A stretch of 64,000 nt of DNA. Origin: Owenia fusiformis. Its lineage: Eukaryota > Annelida > Polychaeta > Sabellida > Oweniidae. Location of the stretch: contig CAIIXF020000002.1 of NCBI GenBank assembly GCA_903813345.2, positions 7,266,372 to 7,330,371 of the forward strand. Reading direction: 5' to 3'. Both the position numbers and the translations under genes were made by a program. Below, piece by piece: positions 43,216 through 54,577 of this stretch. The stretch's first letter is position 1. Each line of letters opens with the position of its first letter. The notes beneath the pieces are model-generated. The model had not been told where the DNA came from. It worked only from the letters and a program-made list of their open reading frames with translations, and did no database searches.

Positions 43216-43344
43216 CAGTTTTTTGCTGTCGAAATCTACCGTATTTATAAGGAATTTGACAAAGTGACCTTGATTATTTCAGGCACGCTTCTTTCTTTTA
43301 CTCCAAGAAGGATTGGCTCCAATGGTTCACTATCGATACTTTCA

Positions 43345-43705
43345 TAAATAACTTAAAAGTACTTCATTCCCATGATTCAAATTGCTTTTCTGCGATCAGT
43401 TCGGTATAAGTTTGCACACCAAATGTCCACAAACGGGGGCGAATTCACATTCAGTCATACTTCTGTCGGGAGAATACATTTTGTTTTTATATGGCGCTAA
43501 ACAAAATATTAAAGGCGCATTATGGGTAGGGACTGCTGTGAAATAACGAACGTAAGTGACATCTACCTTAGATTATAAGTTCTAATTAATTTATTAACTG
43601 CGCATGCGTCAAAATAATTTCAACTAATTAAATCGCTGGATTTAATGCTCGTGCGCAAAAAAGCGAACCTAAAAATGGAACCTCACGCAGATTGCCCTTA
43701 GCATA
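43345..43705 (-). mobile_element. truncated MITE related to 57095-57638, inside the CTCCCGT element
   Basis: On the minus strand it carries GGGCAATCTGCGTGAGG, TTTTTTGCGCA, TTTCACAGCAG and CCTACCCATAATGCGC, in the same order as the 57-kb copy, with the far end missing. Confidence 0.65.
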
Positions 43706-43979
43706 TAGTGAACGCCACATATACATTTTACTTAGCTTTGATCAATTCGTTTCTAAAGTAATAAAATGTTGTATCTATAATCTAAACAGATCATATTAAT
43801 AATATAGACAGTTTGAAATATAAATCATCCCAGAGTTTGACATTTGAACTACATATTCAGTTAAAATAATTATATGAAATAAACAATTTCTGTGGTGGTT
43901 CGAAGTTGCATTATAATTTGAAGAGTTCTATGCGGATTTTCTGAGTCACCGATGGCGCTTCATTTACAAGGTAAGAAGC

Positions 43980-44930
43980 CGAAATCTACCATAAAAAACT
44001 CCCGTTTTTTTCAGAAATCTACTATAAAAACTCCCGTTTTTTCAGAAATCTACCATAAAAACTCACGTTTTTTCAAATTCTACCGTAAAAACTCCCGTTT
44101 TTTCAGAAATTTAACATAAAAACTCACGTTTTTTCAAAATCTACCGTAAAAACACCCGTTTTTTTCAGAAACCTACCGTAAGAACTCCCATTTTTCCGAA
44201 ATCTACCGTAAAAACTCCCGTTCTTTCAAAATCTACCGTAAAAACTCCCGTTTTTTCAAAATCTAAAGCAAGAACTCCCGTTTTTTCAGAAATCTACTGT
44301 AAAAACTCCTGTTTTTTCAAAATCTACCGTAAAAACTCCCGTTTTTTTCAGAAATCTATCGTAAAAACTCCCATTTTTTCCGAAATCTACCGTTTAAAAC
44401 TCCAGTTTTTTCAGAAATCTACCGTAAAAACTCCCGTTTTTCCGAAATCTACCGTAAAAACTCCCGTTTTTCAGAAATCTACCGTAAAAACTCCCGTTTC
44501 TTCAGAAATCTTTCGTAAAAACTCCCGTTTGTTTTATAAATCTACCGCAAAAACTCCCGTTTTTCAGAACCTACCGTAAAAACTCCCGTTTTTCAGAACC
44601 TACCGCAAAAACTCCCGTTTTTCCTGAAATCTTCCGTAAAAAGTCACATTTTTTAAAATTTACCGCGAAAAATACATTTTTTAAAAAATCTCCCGTAAAA
44701 ACTCCCGTTTTTTCAAAATCTCCCGTAAAAACTCCAGTTTTTTCAAAATTTACCGCAAAAACTCCCTTTTTTAAATCTCCCGTAAAAACTACCTTTTTTC
44801 AAAAATCTCTTGTAAAAACTCCCGCTTTTTTTCAAAAACTCCCACATAAACTACCGGATTTTGAAAAAAACTCCCGTAAAAGTACCGCAATTTTTTTTAA
44901 ATCTCCCGAAAATTTTTCATTTTAGGTTGG
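43980..44930 (+). repeat. tandem array 2 (ACTCCCGTTTTTTCAGAAATCTACCGTAAAA units)
   Basis: About 30 diverged units of ~31 bp. The unit contains CTCCCGT and TACCGTA, so each has two CCGT steps. Degeneration increases towards the right end. Confidence 0.88.
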
Positions 44931-44940
44931 CAAGTCTGTA

Positions 44941-45277
44941 CAGGGTGGTCCAAAATATGGGACACTCATATTTCAAAAGATGAATATTGATTTTGTTGAT
45001 GAAAACATGTCATATTATATACCAGTGGATAGGTAATTTACTGATCTTTAATTTGGTATATCATAAATTCAAGTTTATTATAATGTCTATCAAGCAGCGT
45101 CCATAATATAAATGACGTCATTTTCATTTCAAAACGGGTTTTCCAAAACATGCAAAAACAAGTTTTATTGTCAACTTTATTTACATAAACAGACGTTCAA
45201 TATGTCCATCATTTAAATCAATTGTACCCCTCAATTTTGGCCTAAATTGGCCAATAGTTACATTGATATGCTGTTAT
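44941..45277 (+). mobile_element. Tc1/mariner-like transposon end (second copy, truncated)
   Basis: Starts CAGGGTGGTCCAAAATATGG directly after TGTA of the CTCCCGT element's end, which fits insertion at TA. It matches 5472-5790 (GAAAACATGTCATATTAT, GCGTCCATA, AAATGACGTCATTTTC) and stops near 45277, before any transposase. Confidence 0.68.
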
Positions 45278-45290
45278 AGTCAAAACAGAA

Positions 45291-45545
45291 ATGTTTGTGA
45301 GTACTTTGAATTTAAAAAATAAGCAATCAAATGACCATATTGAAACAGTTTATGTAAAAATAGAAACATATATATATATATATTTATCCTAACTTTTGTA
45401 TATTACAGGTAGTAATGTATAATGTGCAGCAAAGCTGTGGCCTTTTGTAATTTAGGGAGTTTCAGCTATGTTAATTTTTCCGAAAATAACATGGCAGAGA
45501 AGTATCAAAATGTAAGAGGACACAGATATGATAGCTAAACTACAA
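45291..45545 (+). mobile_element. half of a foldback element (ATGTTTGTGAGTAC family)
   Basis: Matches the left arm and centre of 63226-63606 (AAGCAATCAAATGACCATAT, TATTTATCCTAACTTTTG, AACATGGCAGAGAAG). The second arm is absent. Confidence 0.65.
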
Positions 45546-46167
45546 AACAAATATATCTTCAGACATATCTTCGATTGCAGACAATGTAGGTATTCATGTC
45601 GTGAATTCAAATTGTCTAGATGAGGCTGTCAAATATTTTGTATCCTCCAAACATTAAAATATCATCTTTGGGAAAAAAATATATTTGAATTGTCTTTGTA
45701 AAACTTTATTAAGCCTGTGTTGGAGGATACAAAATGACTTTAAAATATGTGAACTATAAACGTACAATTAAAGTTATTTGTATTCATATTTTTATGTTTA
45801 TATTTAAATTACAGCAAAGAATGAGTCATTACCAAACCAAGAAACAATATATTTCACTCTCAGTTTCACATGTGATCATGTTATAACCTTTTGGGGAATA
45901 GTGATGTATGTAATGTATGTGTGATGTATGTTGCATCCATTGCAATCTTTAATACTTCACATGCAATATGAGCAACATGCCCGTAGCAAGCTTTTAGTAA
46001 TGGGGGAGGGGGTCGAACCCATCCCCTTGCCCACACATAAACGTTTTTCATGCTAAAGCAATACCATGGGCGACCCTGAAAATTCAGAGGGTGGGAGACG
46101 AAAACAAGGCATTAACATGACGAAATGTCACCACCTAGTTACTCACAATATAATTAGTTCAATCTTG
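45546..46167. other. spacer with a small inverted repeat
   Basis: ATTTTGTATCCTCCAA at about 45632 and its inverted form TTGGAGGATACAAAAT ending at 45737 form hairpin arms. No gene is seen. Confidence 0.5.
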
Positions 46168-46680
46168 AGTCAGATTTAAATTTCCGAGAACTTATAGATG
46201 ATTTTAAAATTAAAAATTGGTCAATTTGAACCAAGTTTAAAAAATACCTTTTCTGACCCTGACAAGGGCATTGAAGGTGAAATCTCAAATCTAAAGTCAG
46301 ATTTAAACTTCTGAGAACGTGTAGATAATTTTGAAAAAAAGAATTGATCAATTTGAAGCAAGTTGAAAAAATACCTTTTTGACCTTGAGCAGGTCAAATA
46401 TTTTTTGACCTTGGGAATATCATTGAAGGTCAAATCTATAGTCAGATTTGAACTTTTGAGAACTTCAAGATGATTTTGAAAAAAGAATTGGTCAAATTGA
46501 AACAAGTTGAAAAAATACCTTTTTGACCCTTTTTGACATTGTGAAGGTCAACGAAGGTCGAATCTCATATCTAAAGTCAGATTTGAACTTCTGATAACTT
46601 GTAGATGACTTGAAAAAAAGAATTGGTCAATTTGAAGCTAGTTGAAAAAAATATTTTGTCAAATCATGAAGGTCAAATAC
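46168..46680 (+). repeat. minisatellite, four units of ~127-145 bp
   Basis: Units start with AGTCAGATTT at 46168, 46295, 46440 and 46575. Each holds GAGAACTT, a GATGATTTTGAAAAAA-type run, TTGGTCAATTTGAA, AAGTTGAAAAAATACC and TTTTTGACC, with a GAAGGTCAAATCT tail. The open frames on the minus strand here are products of the repeat. Confidence 0.8.
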
Positions 46681-48478
46681 AAGGAATATCGTTCAAGATC
46701 GCACTAGCATCCGATCTCCCCCACATACACAGCCTGGCTAAGGGCCTGACTAATATAAAGAAAGACTTCAGACAAAAATGTGCGTGCGTGTTATTTGGGA
46801 AAAATAAATCACCCCAGTAACTTAAAATCATGAAGGAGCTCTTTTAGATTAGACGTAATCAAAAGCTACGAAAACCAAAGGACGAGTGGCTTTAAGACCC
46901 TATATTAGCCCCCAAGATATTTAGAAAAAATTGTACAGGATATCAAAGAAGAGACTTTGTCTGATAACCAGATCTAAAAATTAGGTCATTCTGACATTTA
47001 TATTTCAAAATATAGGTCATTCTATTAACGTGTATGTATATAAAACTACCTTTTCAAGGAAAAATCACTTTTTTCATATCATTATTGTCAATGTTTCTAT
47101 TTATTATCAAAGTAATCATTATTTTCAGTCATTTAAGACTTTTTAATTGATCCTGTTGCTATTATCTTACATTATAGTGACAAAGCATATTGGGCAACAT
47201 TCGAAAACATATAAAATATAACAAGTCAAAAATACAAACAAAATATTGAATAGTGATCTAATTTATACTTCATGTAGAACAATTGTCTGCAAAAAAAGTT
47301 TGCGAAATGTCAGAAAAGAAAATTGAGCTTTTTTTAATTTACTGAATTTATTATTTCACATCACAGTGAGGAAGCACAAAGAGCAACATTTGAAAACATG
47401 GACTTTACATAACTGTTGGTGAGCACATTCATGTGTTTGTTCATTATAATAAGAGATTCTCTGAGCTATCACCATCTTCTTCAGATGACAATATTTCATA
47501 CATATCTTTTTATTATAAAATGTCAAACTTCGTGCATTTCTTTTTGCTTTTATACCCCTTGTGCCTACAACCCTACTCCCAACAACACCATCCAGTGATT
47601 GTATCAGTAGAGATTTTACATTTTGGCATGCCAACCTAAGGTCCTTAAGATGGCATGGGTGCACTAAGGTCCCTATCACTTTTGGAAGAGTTTATTTTCA
47701 TTCATAAGGTAGTATAGGAGTCTTTACATTTTATAAGCACAACATGTGAATACACACTCAGTAGAGCCAGTTACTTGAATAAAACCTAGACATTGCAAAT
47801 CTATGGAGTAACTGTTCTAGTGCATAACTTATCAATTTGCAAAAGACCCCATGCAGAACAGTTCTAGTGATAAAGACAGTCTTCCCATTACAAACCAAAG
47901 GCTTTACCAAAACGCCCCAAAATCACTATGAATATTTCTATTATTGCAGACATTTATAGTTAGTTTATTGACTTAATTACACAAACGGGCACATTTCTAA
48001 AAATCTTACTTTGAAATACGGTACTTATAATTAACCGATGGGTTCCATATACAAATTAAAATGTATTGGTTCATGCACGCACATTGATGAATAAACTTGC
48101 ACTTGCACTTTGCTTTGGGCATTTTAGAAGCAAATGTCGTTTTTCCGCCTACTGATTGTGACTTACAGTATATTTCTTCTGTAAAATAAAGTTGAGCTGG
48201 ATTTCTAAATATGAACATTGGTATGATCAGCCAGTGAACTGTGATAATATAAAAAATTATTCATACACAAAACATCAAGATAAGAATGTATTGAAAGGAA
48301 TTGCATGTTATTATGTTGCTAAGAGTCGTGGTAAAGATCTATGCTTCTCAAGAGGTCATGCTCCAGTTCAAGCATACATATTAGTTCATGAAAAGATCAT
48401 ATGAATAAAGAAAATATACTCAAATATATTAAACACAACTGTCACAATGAAAATTGCAGAAAATTTCCATTTTTGCAC
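46681..48478. other. spacer, no gene seen
   Basis: AT-rich, only short frames without domains. AACTGTTCTAGTG / ACAGTTCTAGTG occur twice near 47810 and 47865. Confidence 0.5.
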
Positions 48479-48579
48479 AACGCTTGGTCCTTACCTAGAT
48501 TTTTACATATCTCAAGAAGTACCTTAGAAGCACACTATTCCCTCAATACATATAACTTTCTAGGTAAGAACCAAGCGTT
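48479..48579. repeat. 21-bp inverted repeat, 101-bp hairpin
   Basis: Arms AACGCTTGGTCCTTACC... and ...GGTAAGAACCAAGCGTT, one mismatch, with a 59-bp loop. Confidence 0.75.
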
Positions 48580-50452
48580 ATATGAACAAAGCAAGAGTTT
48601 ATCATGACCTTCCTCTATCTAAAAAGAAGTAGGTCAACACAATTGCAAATATAACTAATCCCTACTCAATGACTATTGAAATATGACTATTTATATGTAC
48701 AAAATATTAATCCAATGAGTGTATAAACTATCAAACAATGGGACATCTGCCAAGTTGGGTTTATACATTCTGGGTACATTTTCTGAGACTGATAAGAAAT
48801 TCACATTTTCATAGGAAGTGTTACATACCTCCCAAATCTACCAAAATATACTTATATCAGTAATCTTGAATGCTTTTTATTGCTATTTCTTGAAAATATA
48901 CATATTTATCTACAATTTGATCCTACATATCAAGGATATTAACGACATTGCATTTTTCAAAAAATGTTAAGTGACCCCAGGGGTGTCTATAGCCATTCGT
49001 TCTTTAGTCTCCTGTTTAAAAAGCCCCATTCTTCACTAAATTGGTTAGCTTCTAGGTTTGCTCTGTAACATATTTCACCTACTAACGAGAATGACCAGAA
49101 TAGTGGAACCAATTCTAAAAAAATCTTAAAATATACTTCTGGTGGAATGCGCATCGGTTTCCTTACGAAAACTAAGACTTTACTTTATCGTCTAGCTCAG
49201 ACAGATTTTATTTTGCTCGTACAGTACTAGGTTTTCATTTTTATAAGCAAAAGGTAACGGTCAAAAATAGAAAATGGAATTTCATTGCTTCGCAAAAAAC
49301 GTTGTAGAAACGAACGTTTGATAAAACAATACAATATTTCAGGATGTCAAAATCCACCTCATTCTAAAAAAATGTGTCTAAATTCCATGATGATCACTTA
49401 CAGGATAAAAAAGTTAGTAACTTAGTAAGTAGCTCTCCGTATTAATCCTTCTATTTTACATTTTTCGTAGGAGGAGAAGAAGTAATATTAGGGAGTTTAA
49501 GCTTGCATGTAAAATGTGGTGTACCTTTCCGTTAAATCGAAACACCAACCTATGTGTTGTACCTTACCGTAACCGAGCATTATACCATATTATACTACAT
49601 TGATAGTTTGTGAAGTTTGAACTAAAATATTCACGGTCAAGTTCACTGTCTAGGATGTCGTTACATTTACATATAAAAATATCTAGAAACTAGATCAGAT
49701 CTTTCTGAAACGATGAAAACATCAGTTTGCTCAAATGTCATCACCCTCATGTTGTACCCACAGGGTGCGTTCACCTGTCACGCTTAATTTGGTACACACC
49801 TGTGATAGTAGGACCCGGTTTATTCACTTTCAAAATTAAATAAAACCAATTGAAAGACTTAACAAATATAGTTAAACAAGGCGAATTGATTACATTACAT
49901 TAGAATACCTTAAATTTGTATATAAAAGAGTGAAAATGAATAAATATTTTGCTTATTAACATTATTTATAATGTATGATGTTATAAAGTAGGTCATGCCA
50001 CAGTAAAAGTTGTACTCTTGGAATGATTAATGGAGTTTAATATAAATGTATCATCCAAAACAGATGTGTACTGGAGGATTCATGATTATTGGACACCCTT
50101 TTCTGGAAAAAAACATAGTTCATGAAGCCACAAACTTTGTTCTATAGTGAGGGCATCGGAGAAAAACTGAACATGTAAAATTGTATGAACGTATCTTGCC
50201 CATTTCTTAAGTTATCGCTTTTGACAAAGGGGTGTTCAAAATAATTTGCGGCTAATAATTTAAAACTATAACGTTGACTCTTTTTACATTTTTATTTTTA
50301 CAATTCAATACTAATATCCAAAGAAACATGTTTACTGTTTGTTTGACATACACAATTATGATGAATAATATCTTATTTAAAATTAAACTAGACGAAAATA
50401 TGTTAATTTTTTATTCCTTTGAAAATTGCTCAGGTTATGAAATGCCAATAGT
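48580..50452. other. spacer, no gene seen
   Basis: AT-rich. No domain-bearing open frame or clear repeat was identified. Confidence 0.5.
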
Positions 50453-50962
50453 TGAGAGGTTAAGCTTTGCATATATAATCGAAACTGAACCTGTACGTAT
50501 CACTCGACCATATACAAATTCATGTAGCCTTCTCATATAAATTGCCGTTCAAATCCAGTGTTTGTTTAGACTACACCATAGCGTGTAATGATTCTATAGT
50601 ATGTCATTGATGCGGTTTTATAGCTGGTTTTCTAATACATATTTTAAACGAGCTCGTTTCGTAAGATTTTTGGCGCTAAATCATGCATGACATACATCAT
50701 CGTGTTCAGCAAGAATTCAACTGTGCATCGAAATCAAAATTGACAGCATAGTGTTCAATAGACACGAGTAAAATGGTTCCCGTTGACCCAACGTCAAATT
50801 TCAAAATCTCCCGTTCTAAACCCGAAACTCTGAAGCTGAAAGAGCATCTGAAGTAGACTAAGCGCGCATAAAACTATGAGCGCTCGATACATTCCTTTGT
50901 TAATTTTTGTACTTTGCGTTCACGGTTACGTTGTGAAAAACATCGTTAGCTTAACCTCTCCA
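50453..50962. mobile_element. ~510-bp MITE, GGTTAAGC-ended family, copy 1
   Basis: Ends TGAGAGGTTAAGC and GCTTAACCTCTCCA. The interior matches 60261-60752 in inverted orientation (ACACCATAGC, TATTTTAAACGAGCTCGTTT and AATCTCCCGTTCTAAAC blocks). Confidence 0.72.
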
Positions 50963-51299
50963 TTGTTCCAATGATGCCGCTTACGAATTTATAAAATATA
51001 ATGTATTTCCTCTACAATACAAGAAAAATCCATCGTCATATGAATACTTTAATTTTCGAATTTTGTATTTTTTGAAATATCAATTATCGTAAATTGGCCC
51101 TTATACGATGCTAATAATGTATAGCTATATCTTAAATGGACTTTGAGATAAAGATGCCATGGTAACCTGTATAAGGGGTAGACAAATCAGTTACATTATA
51201 ACGTATACAATATTATAATAATTTTTGTCATTTTGATAATTTTAAAGCATGCAGAATTTAAATCATGCATTTTTCAAAACAAATGTTTGATAGCGTTTG

Positions 51300-52200
51300 A
51301 TAATGTCTGATAGGGCCTTGTTCCCTTTCTTGGCTTTCTTCACTAGTTGGCTTAAACCACTTTTTGGTTTCCCTCACAAGTCTGATGTGAAGCTGCAGGG
51401 CTTTTCAAAGAATGCCTTCCCGGTCATACACTTCTCTTGCTGTCTTTTCCTGAGTGTTTCTATCTTTTAAAGATCGAGCAATCTCTTTTGAAGCATCTGT
51501 AGGAGCTATCTAATCTTTTTCACTGACCAATGACGAAACCATCAACTGATTATGCAGGCTGTATCACTCCTTTTGGAGAGAGGCTTTTGTCTTCTACTTT
51601 GCCCAGCACAATCCTGTCTCAAAGATGTTCCTTTCACTTCAAACTTGTCCTTGCATGTTTCCTAAATCCTACTGGTCATGGCCTCAACTTTCCTCTTAGT
51701 GTTAACTTGTAAGCTGTTACTGATTATAGTGTTTAGCTCACTATCGATTATTTGTTAGTTACTGCAGGTAACTTAATCTAGGTTTCCTTTCTAGAATGAG
51801 GTTTTTACTTTTGTTGGAAAAGCAAGCTTCAACTAGAAGGTCTTCAGCTACTTGACCTGCTTGACATTAGCCATCACAGAGCATTTGCATTTCGCCCCTC
51901 ACCTGGATGCATAATATTAGTGGGGCAGTGATTGGTAGATCTTGGGCATAACTTGTTAAAGGACCCCATTTGTCTTTCCTGTTGAGCCCCTTGAATTTGA
52001 CTCAGCACCTACTGCCTTGACAGCTGATGATTTAAGGTTGAATGGTGAAAGTCCTAACTGAAACAGGAGGTAACGTAGTGAGGAGGCTTGGCTCTGCATC
52101 CCACTTCTAGGTGATAGTGAACTGCATGTCATCCTCTTGTCTCGGCCTCATCAACTAGGTTTTAGAACTTGACTTTTTAAACCTGATGAGATATTCTACC
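51300..52200. other. compositionally distinct ~900-bp segment, unassigned
   Basis: Its GC content is visibly higher than its surroundings, with word usage unlike the AT-rich flanks. Both strands carry many stops, and I find no domain. It could be a decayed mobile element or a non-coding transcript. No terminal repeats are seen. Confidence 0.35.
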
Positions 52201-54417
52201 TTACTAGGGGTATTACGGATATGGATATGGGGTATTTACAAGGAAATATAAACGATCTGGAATACTATAATTCTGAAGTTGCTTAACACGAAACAAAAAC
52301 ACATTAGAAGAAAAATAAAATCCGTAATTACAATACCAATATGCAATTTACACTACCCTAAAAAATCGCAATTCTGAAGCCCAGTACTTCAAACCGTATA
52401 TTCGGCTTTATATATGTCATTCGATATTTACCGAATATACGGCTAGCCAAAAACAAACATAAATAAATAACAGGTGGTTCAATAAGGTAGCTTAAACTTT
52501 TGCATAGCCTGTTAAACATATGTTTGACGATGAATCAAGACCGTGCTACCCAATGAAGGGTCATGGTTTCCAGATTTTTAGAAGCTATGGACTTCCTATT
52601 AGGAAGCAACACCAATAAGTCTGCAAAATGTATAAGGGGTTAGTCAAAAATTGTGCGACAATAGTCAAATTAAAAACAGCATGTCAAAATATCCAATATC
52701 AACGGAAAAGTCGGGACAATTCCACAGATAAATGCTCTAATGTAATCCAATGGGAAAATATTGAAATCTTTGGATTGATTATGAGAAAACGAGGATTTTC
52801 GGTACATAACCCCATATACCACGGGATAGCTCCATATGTGCCCTTTCAAATCAAAAAAAATTTTGCATAGATAACCCATTGAGAAAAAAAGATATGACCG
52901 CTTTTTCCGCCATCTATCCGAATTTTAAACAATTTTCAATAGATTTCAAACTCAAGACCACCGTCACAAAAAGTCAAATATTTGAAGTGAACAGAATCAT
53001 TTCGTCATACTTTTTGTAAAATTACATACACACAAGATAAACAGAATAAAATATAAAATCTGTACATTTTCACTAGTGATTGCACTGATAAATCTTGATT
53101 TCAATCAACCATCATCCCGATTTTGAATTTAGATTTTTTGTCTTCTACCTTTTCACTAGCGCCATCTGTGGAGTTATCCCGTCACTTATTTCAGTTTATT
53201 AAGTTTCACTTATTTCAAGCAGTTCAAAATGCTTTGTATATTTCTTCCGACGATAACACCTCCGATGACCTTATCCCCCAACTTACGAGTGATCATTGCG
53301 TGACACTGGATTTGTTTATATTACTACGGGATATCAAATTATAACTGAACATTTAAGTAAAAATGATGACTTTACCCTATAAACATAGAGATAATGTTTC
53401 ACAGCTAACTGAGCGCGCTATAACTTTACTACAGGGTCAATACAACCCACGTGAGAATTGTTTTGGTCATGGTATAGGAAAAGTAGCACTTAAAACACTA
53501 GTTTGCTACTTTGTAGATGTATGGCACGTATATGTGTACATGTATTGACAATTAATGTTTGGTAATAGCTAGTAGGAGTGTCAGGGACCGCTGACAGAGT
53601 ATAATTTTGAACCCAAAAATTGAATTATATTTTTGGCGGTCTCAGTAAATCAATGGGGTAATGAGGTCCTACGTGCTTTTTACAGGCCCAGAAATCAATG
53701 CTCGCTTATAAATGTAGCAAAATCTTTTTTCGTTCGTGGGATATTTTTTTCACCATATAACCGAACGGGAAGTTTTTGAATAGGACTACATGATCTGAAT
53801 GAATGCGAGGATTCGATGGGCTGGGATTTGAGAAATTATGATTTGAACTTTGCCAATTTTACATGTATTCCAATTTCCAATGGGTGAAAAAGTAAGTTGC
53901 TTTCTACCACAGCACCTAATTTTTCAATTCGGGGATAAATTGCACATGTATAAGATATCCCCCCGGGATGAATATCACAAGTTGGTCCCAGGATATATCT
54001 AAGTATGTAAGATATTATGTAAGCAATTTATGATAATGGGATATCACTGATTGTCTGTTGGAAAAACCTTGAGAGTAGTCTACCTTTAATTAAGGGAAGT
54101 GTAAAATCCTGAATTGTTTGTCCAATGACAGTTTGCTAAACATGCATTTATTCCAAAGAGCTATTTATCACATATTAGGAGGTGTTAAGGTATGAGAAAC
54201 AGGTTTACTTTGCAAGACATAATCATGAAATAGGATCAGCTTATTATTATATGAGGTTATTGGGATAATATTAATATAATCAGACAATATAATATGTCTG
54301 ACCAAGTGCTGGATGTGTCAAGCTATATTAGGCAAGGGACAATCTTCTTATTTTCATCAATCCAAATTTGACAATGGTTCAAATGATACAGACACTGCTG
54401 AACAAAATTGCTCATCT
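52201..54417. other. spacer with a dispersed repeat block
   Basis: About 53020-53140 matches 4330-4445. No coding signal. Confidence 0.5.
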
Positions 54418-54423
54418 TTTATT
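54418..54423 (-). promoter_or_regulatory. polyadenylation signal of the EF-hand gene
   Basis: AATAAA on the minus strand about 53 nt after the stop codon. Confidence 0.5.
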
Positions 54424-54475
54424 GCGAACTGTCCATTTTACATATCATTGCAAATGCACTGTTTAACTGTCCATC

Positions 54476-54577
54476 TTACATTGCGAACGCATTGTGTAGT
54501 TTGATCGCAAACGTGTTGTCGTCCTCAACATCACCAAGTTTTCTCGACCAGTAGTCTACAAACTCTTGGAGGGTAAC
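54476..54577 (-). CDS. EF-hand gene, exon 5 (rest of EF-hand 4, stop)
   Basis: Encodes VTLQEFVDYWSRKLGD, then a 17-residue tail ending HNAFAM. Acceptor GACTTTCAG. Confidence 0.88.
   Translation of the reverse strand, partial: VTLQEFVDYWSRKLGDVEDDNTFAIKLHNAFAM

Larger units (their letters stand above)
42889..44942. mobile_element. ~2.05-kb TIR element filled with CTCCCGT-type tandem arrays
   Basis: The left end has ACTTGCCAACC and the right end GGTTGGCAAGT, each joined to TGTACAG, so the termini are inverted. Array 1 (42907-43215) has a ~32-bp unit around CTCCCGTAAAATCTCCCGTA. Array 2 (43980-44930) has a ~31-bp unit around ACTCCCGTTTTTTCAGAAAT and CTACCGTAAAA, about 30 units, in the same orientation as array 1. 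Between them lies ~760 bp holding a truncated MITE. No open frame with a known domain is present. Confidence 0.8.

Noticed and set aside
43042-43347. 101-residue open frame with KSPVF/KISRILGIT repeats as a protein-coding gene
   Set aside because: It is the translation of the CTCCCGT tandem array, has no domain, and the same pattern arises in any frame of the repeat.
43980-44930. CRISPR-like array
   Set aside because: Units are contiguous and diverged without unique spacers, and the sequence is clearly from a eukaryote.
46154-46505. Two overlapping minus-strand frames with similar sequence as a repeat protein
   Set aside because: Both are products of the 127-145-bp minisatellite.
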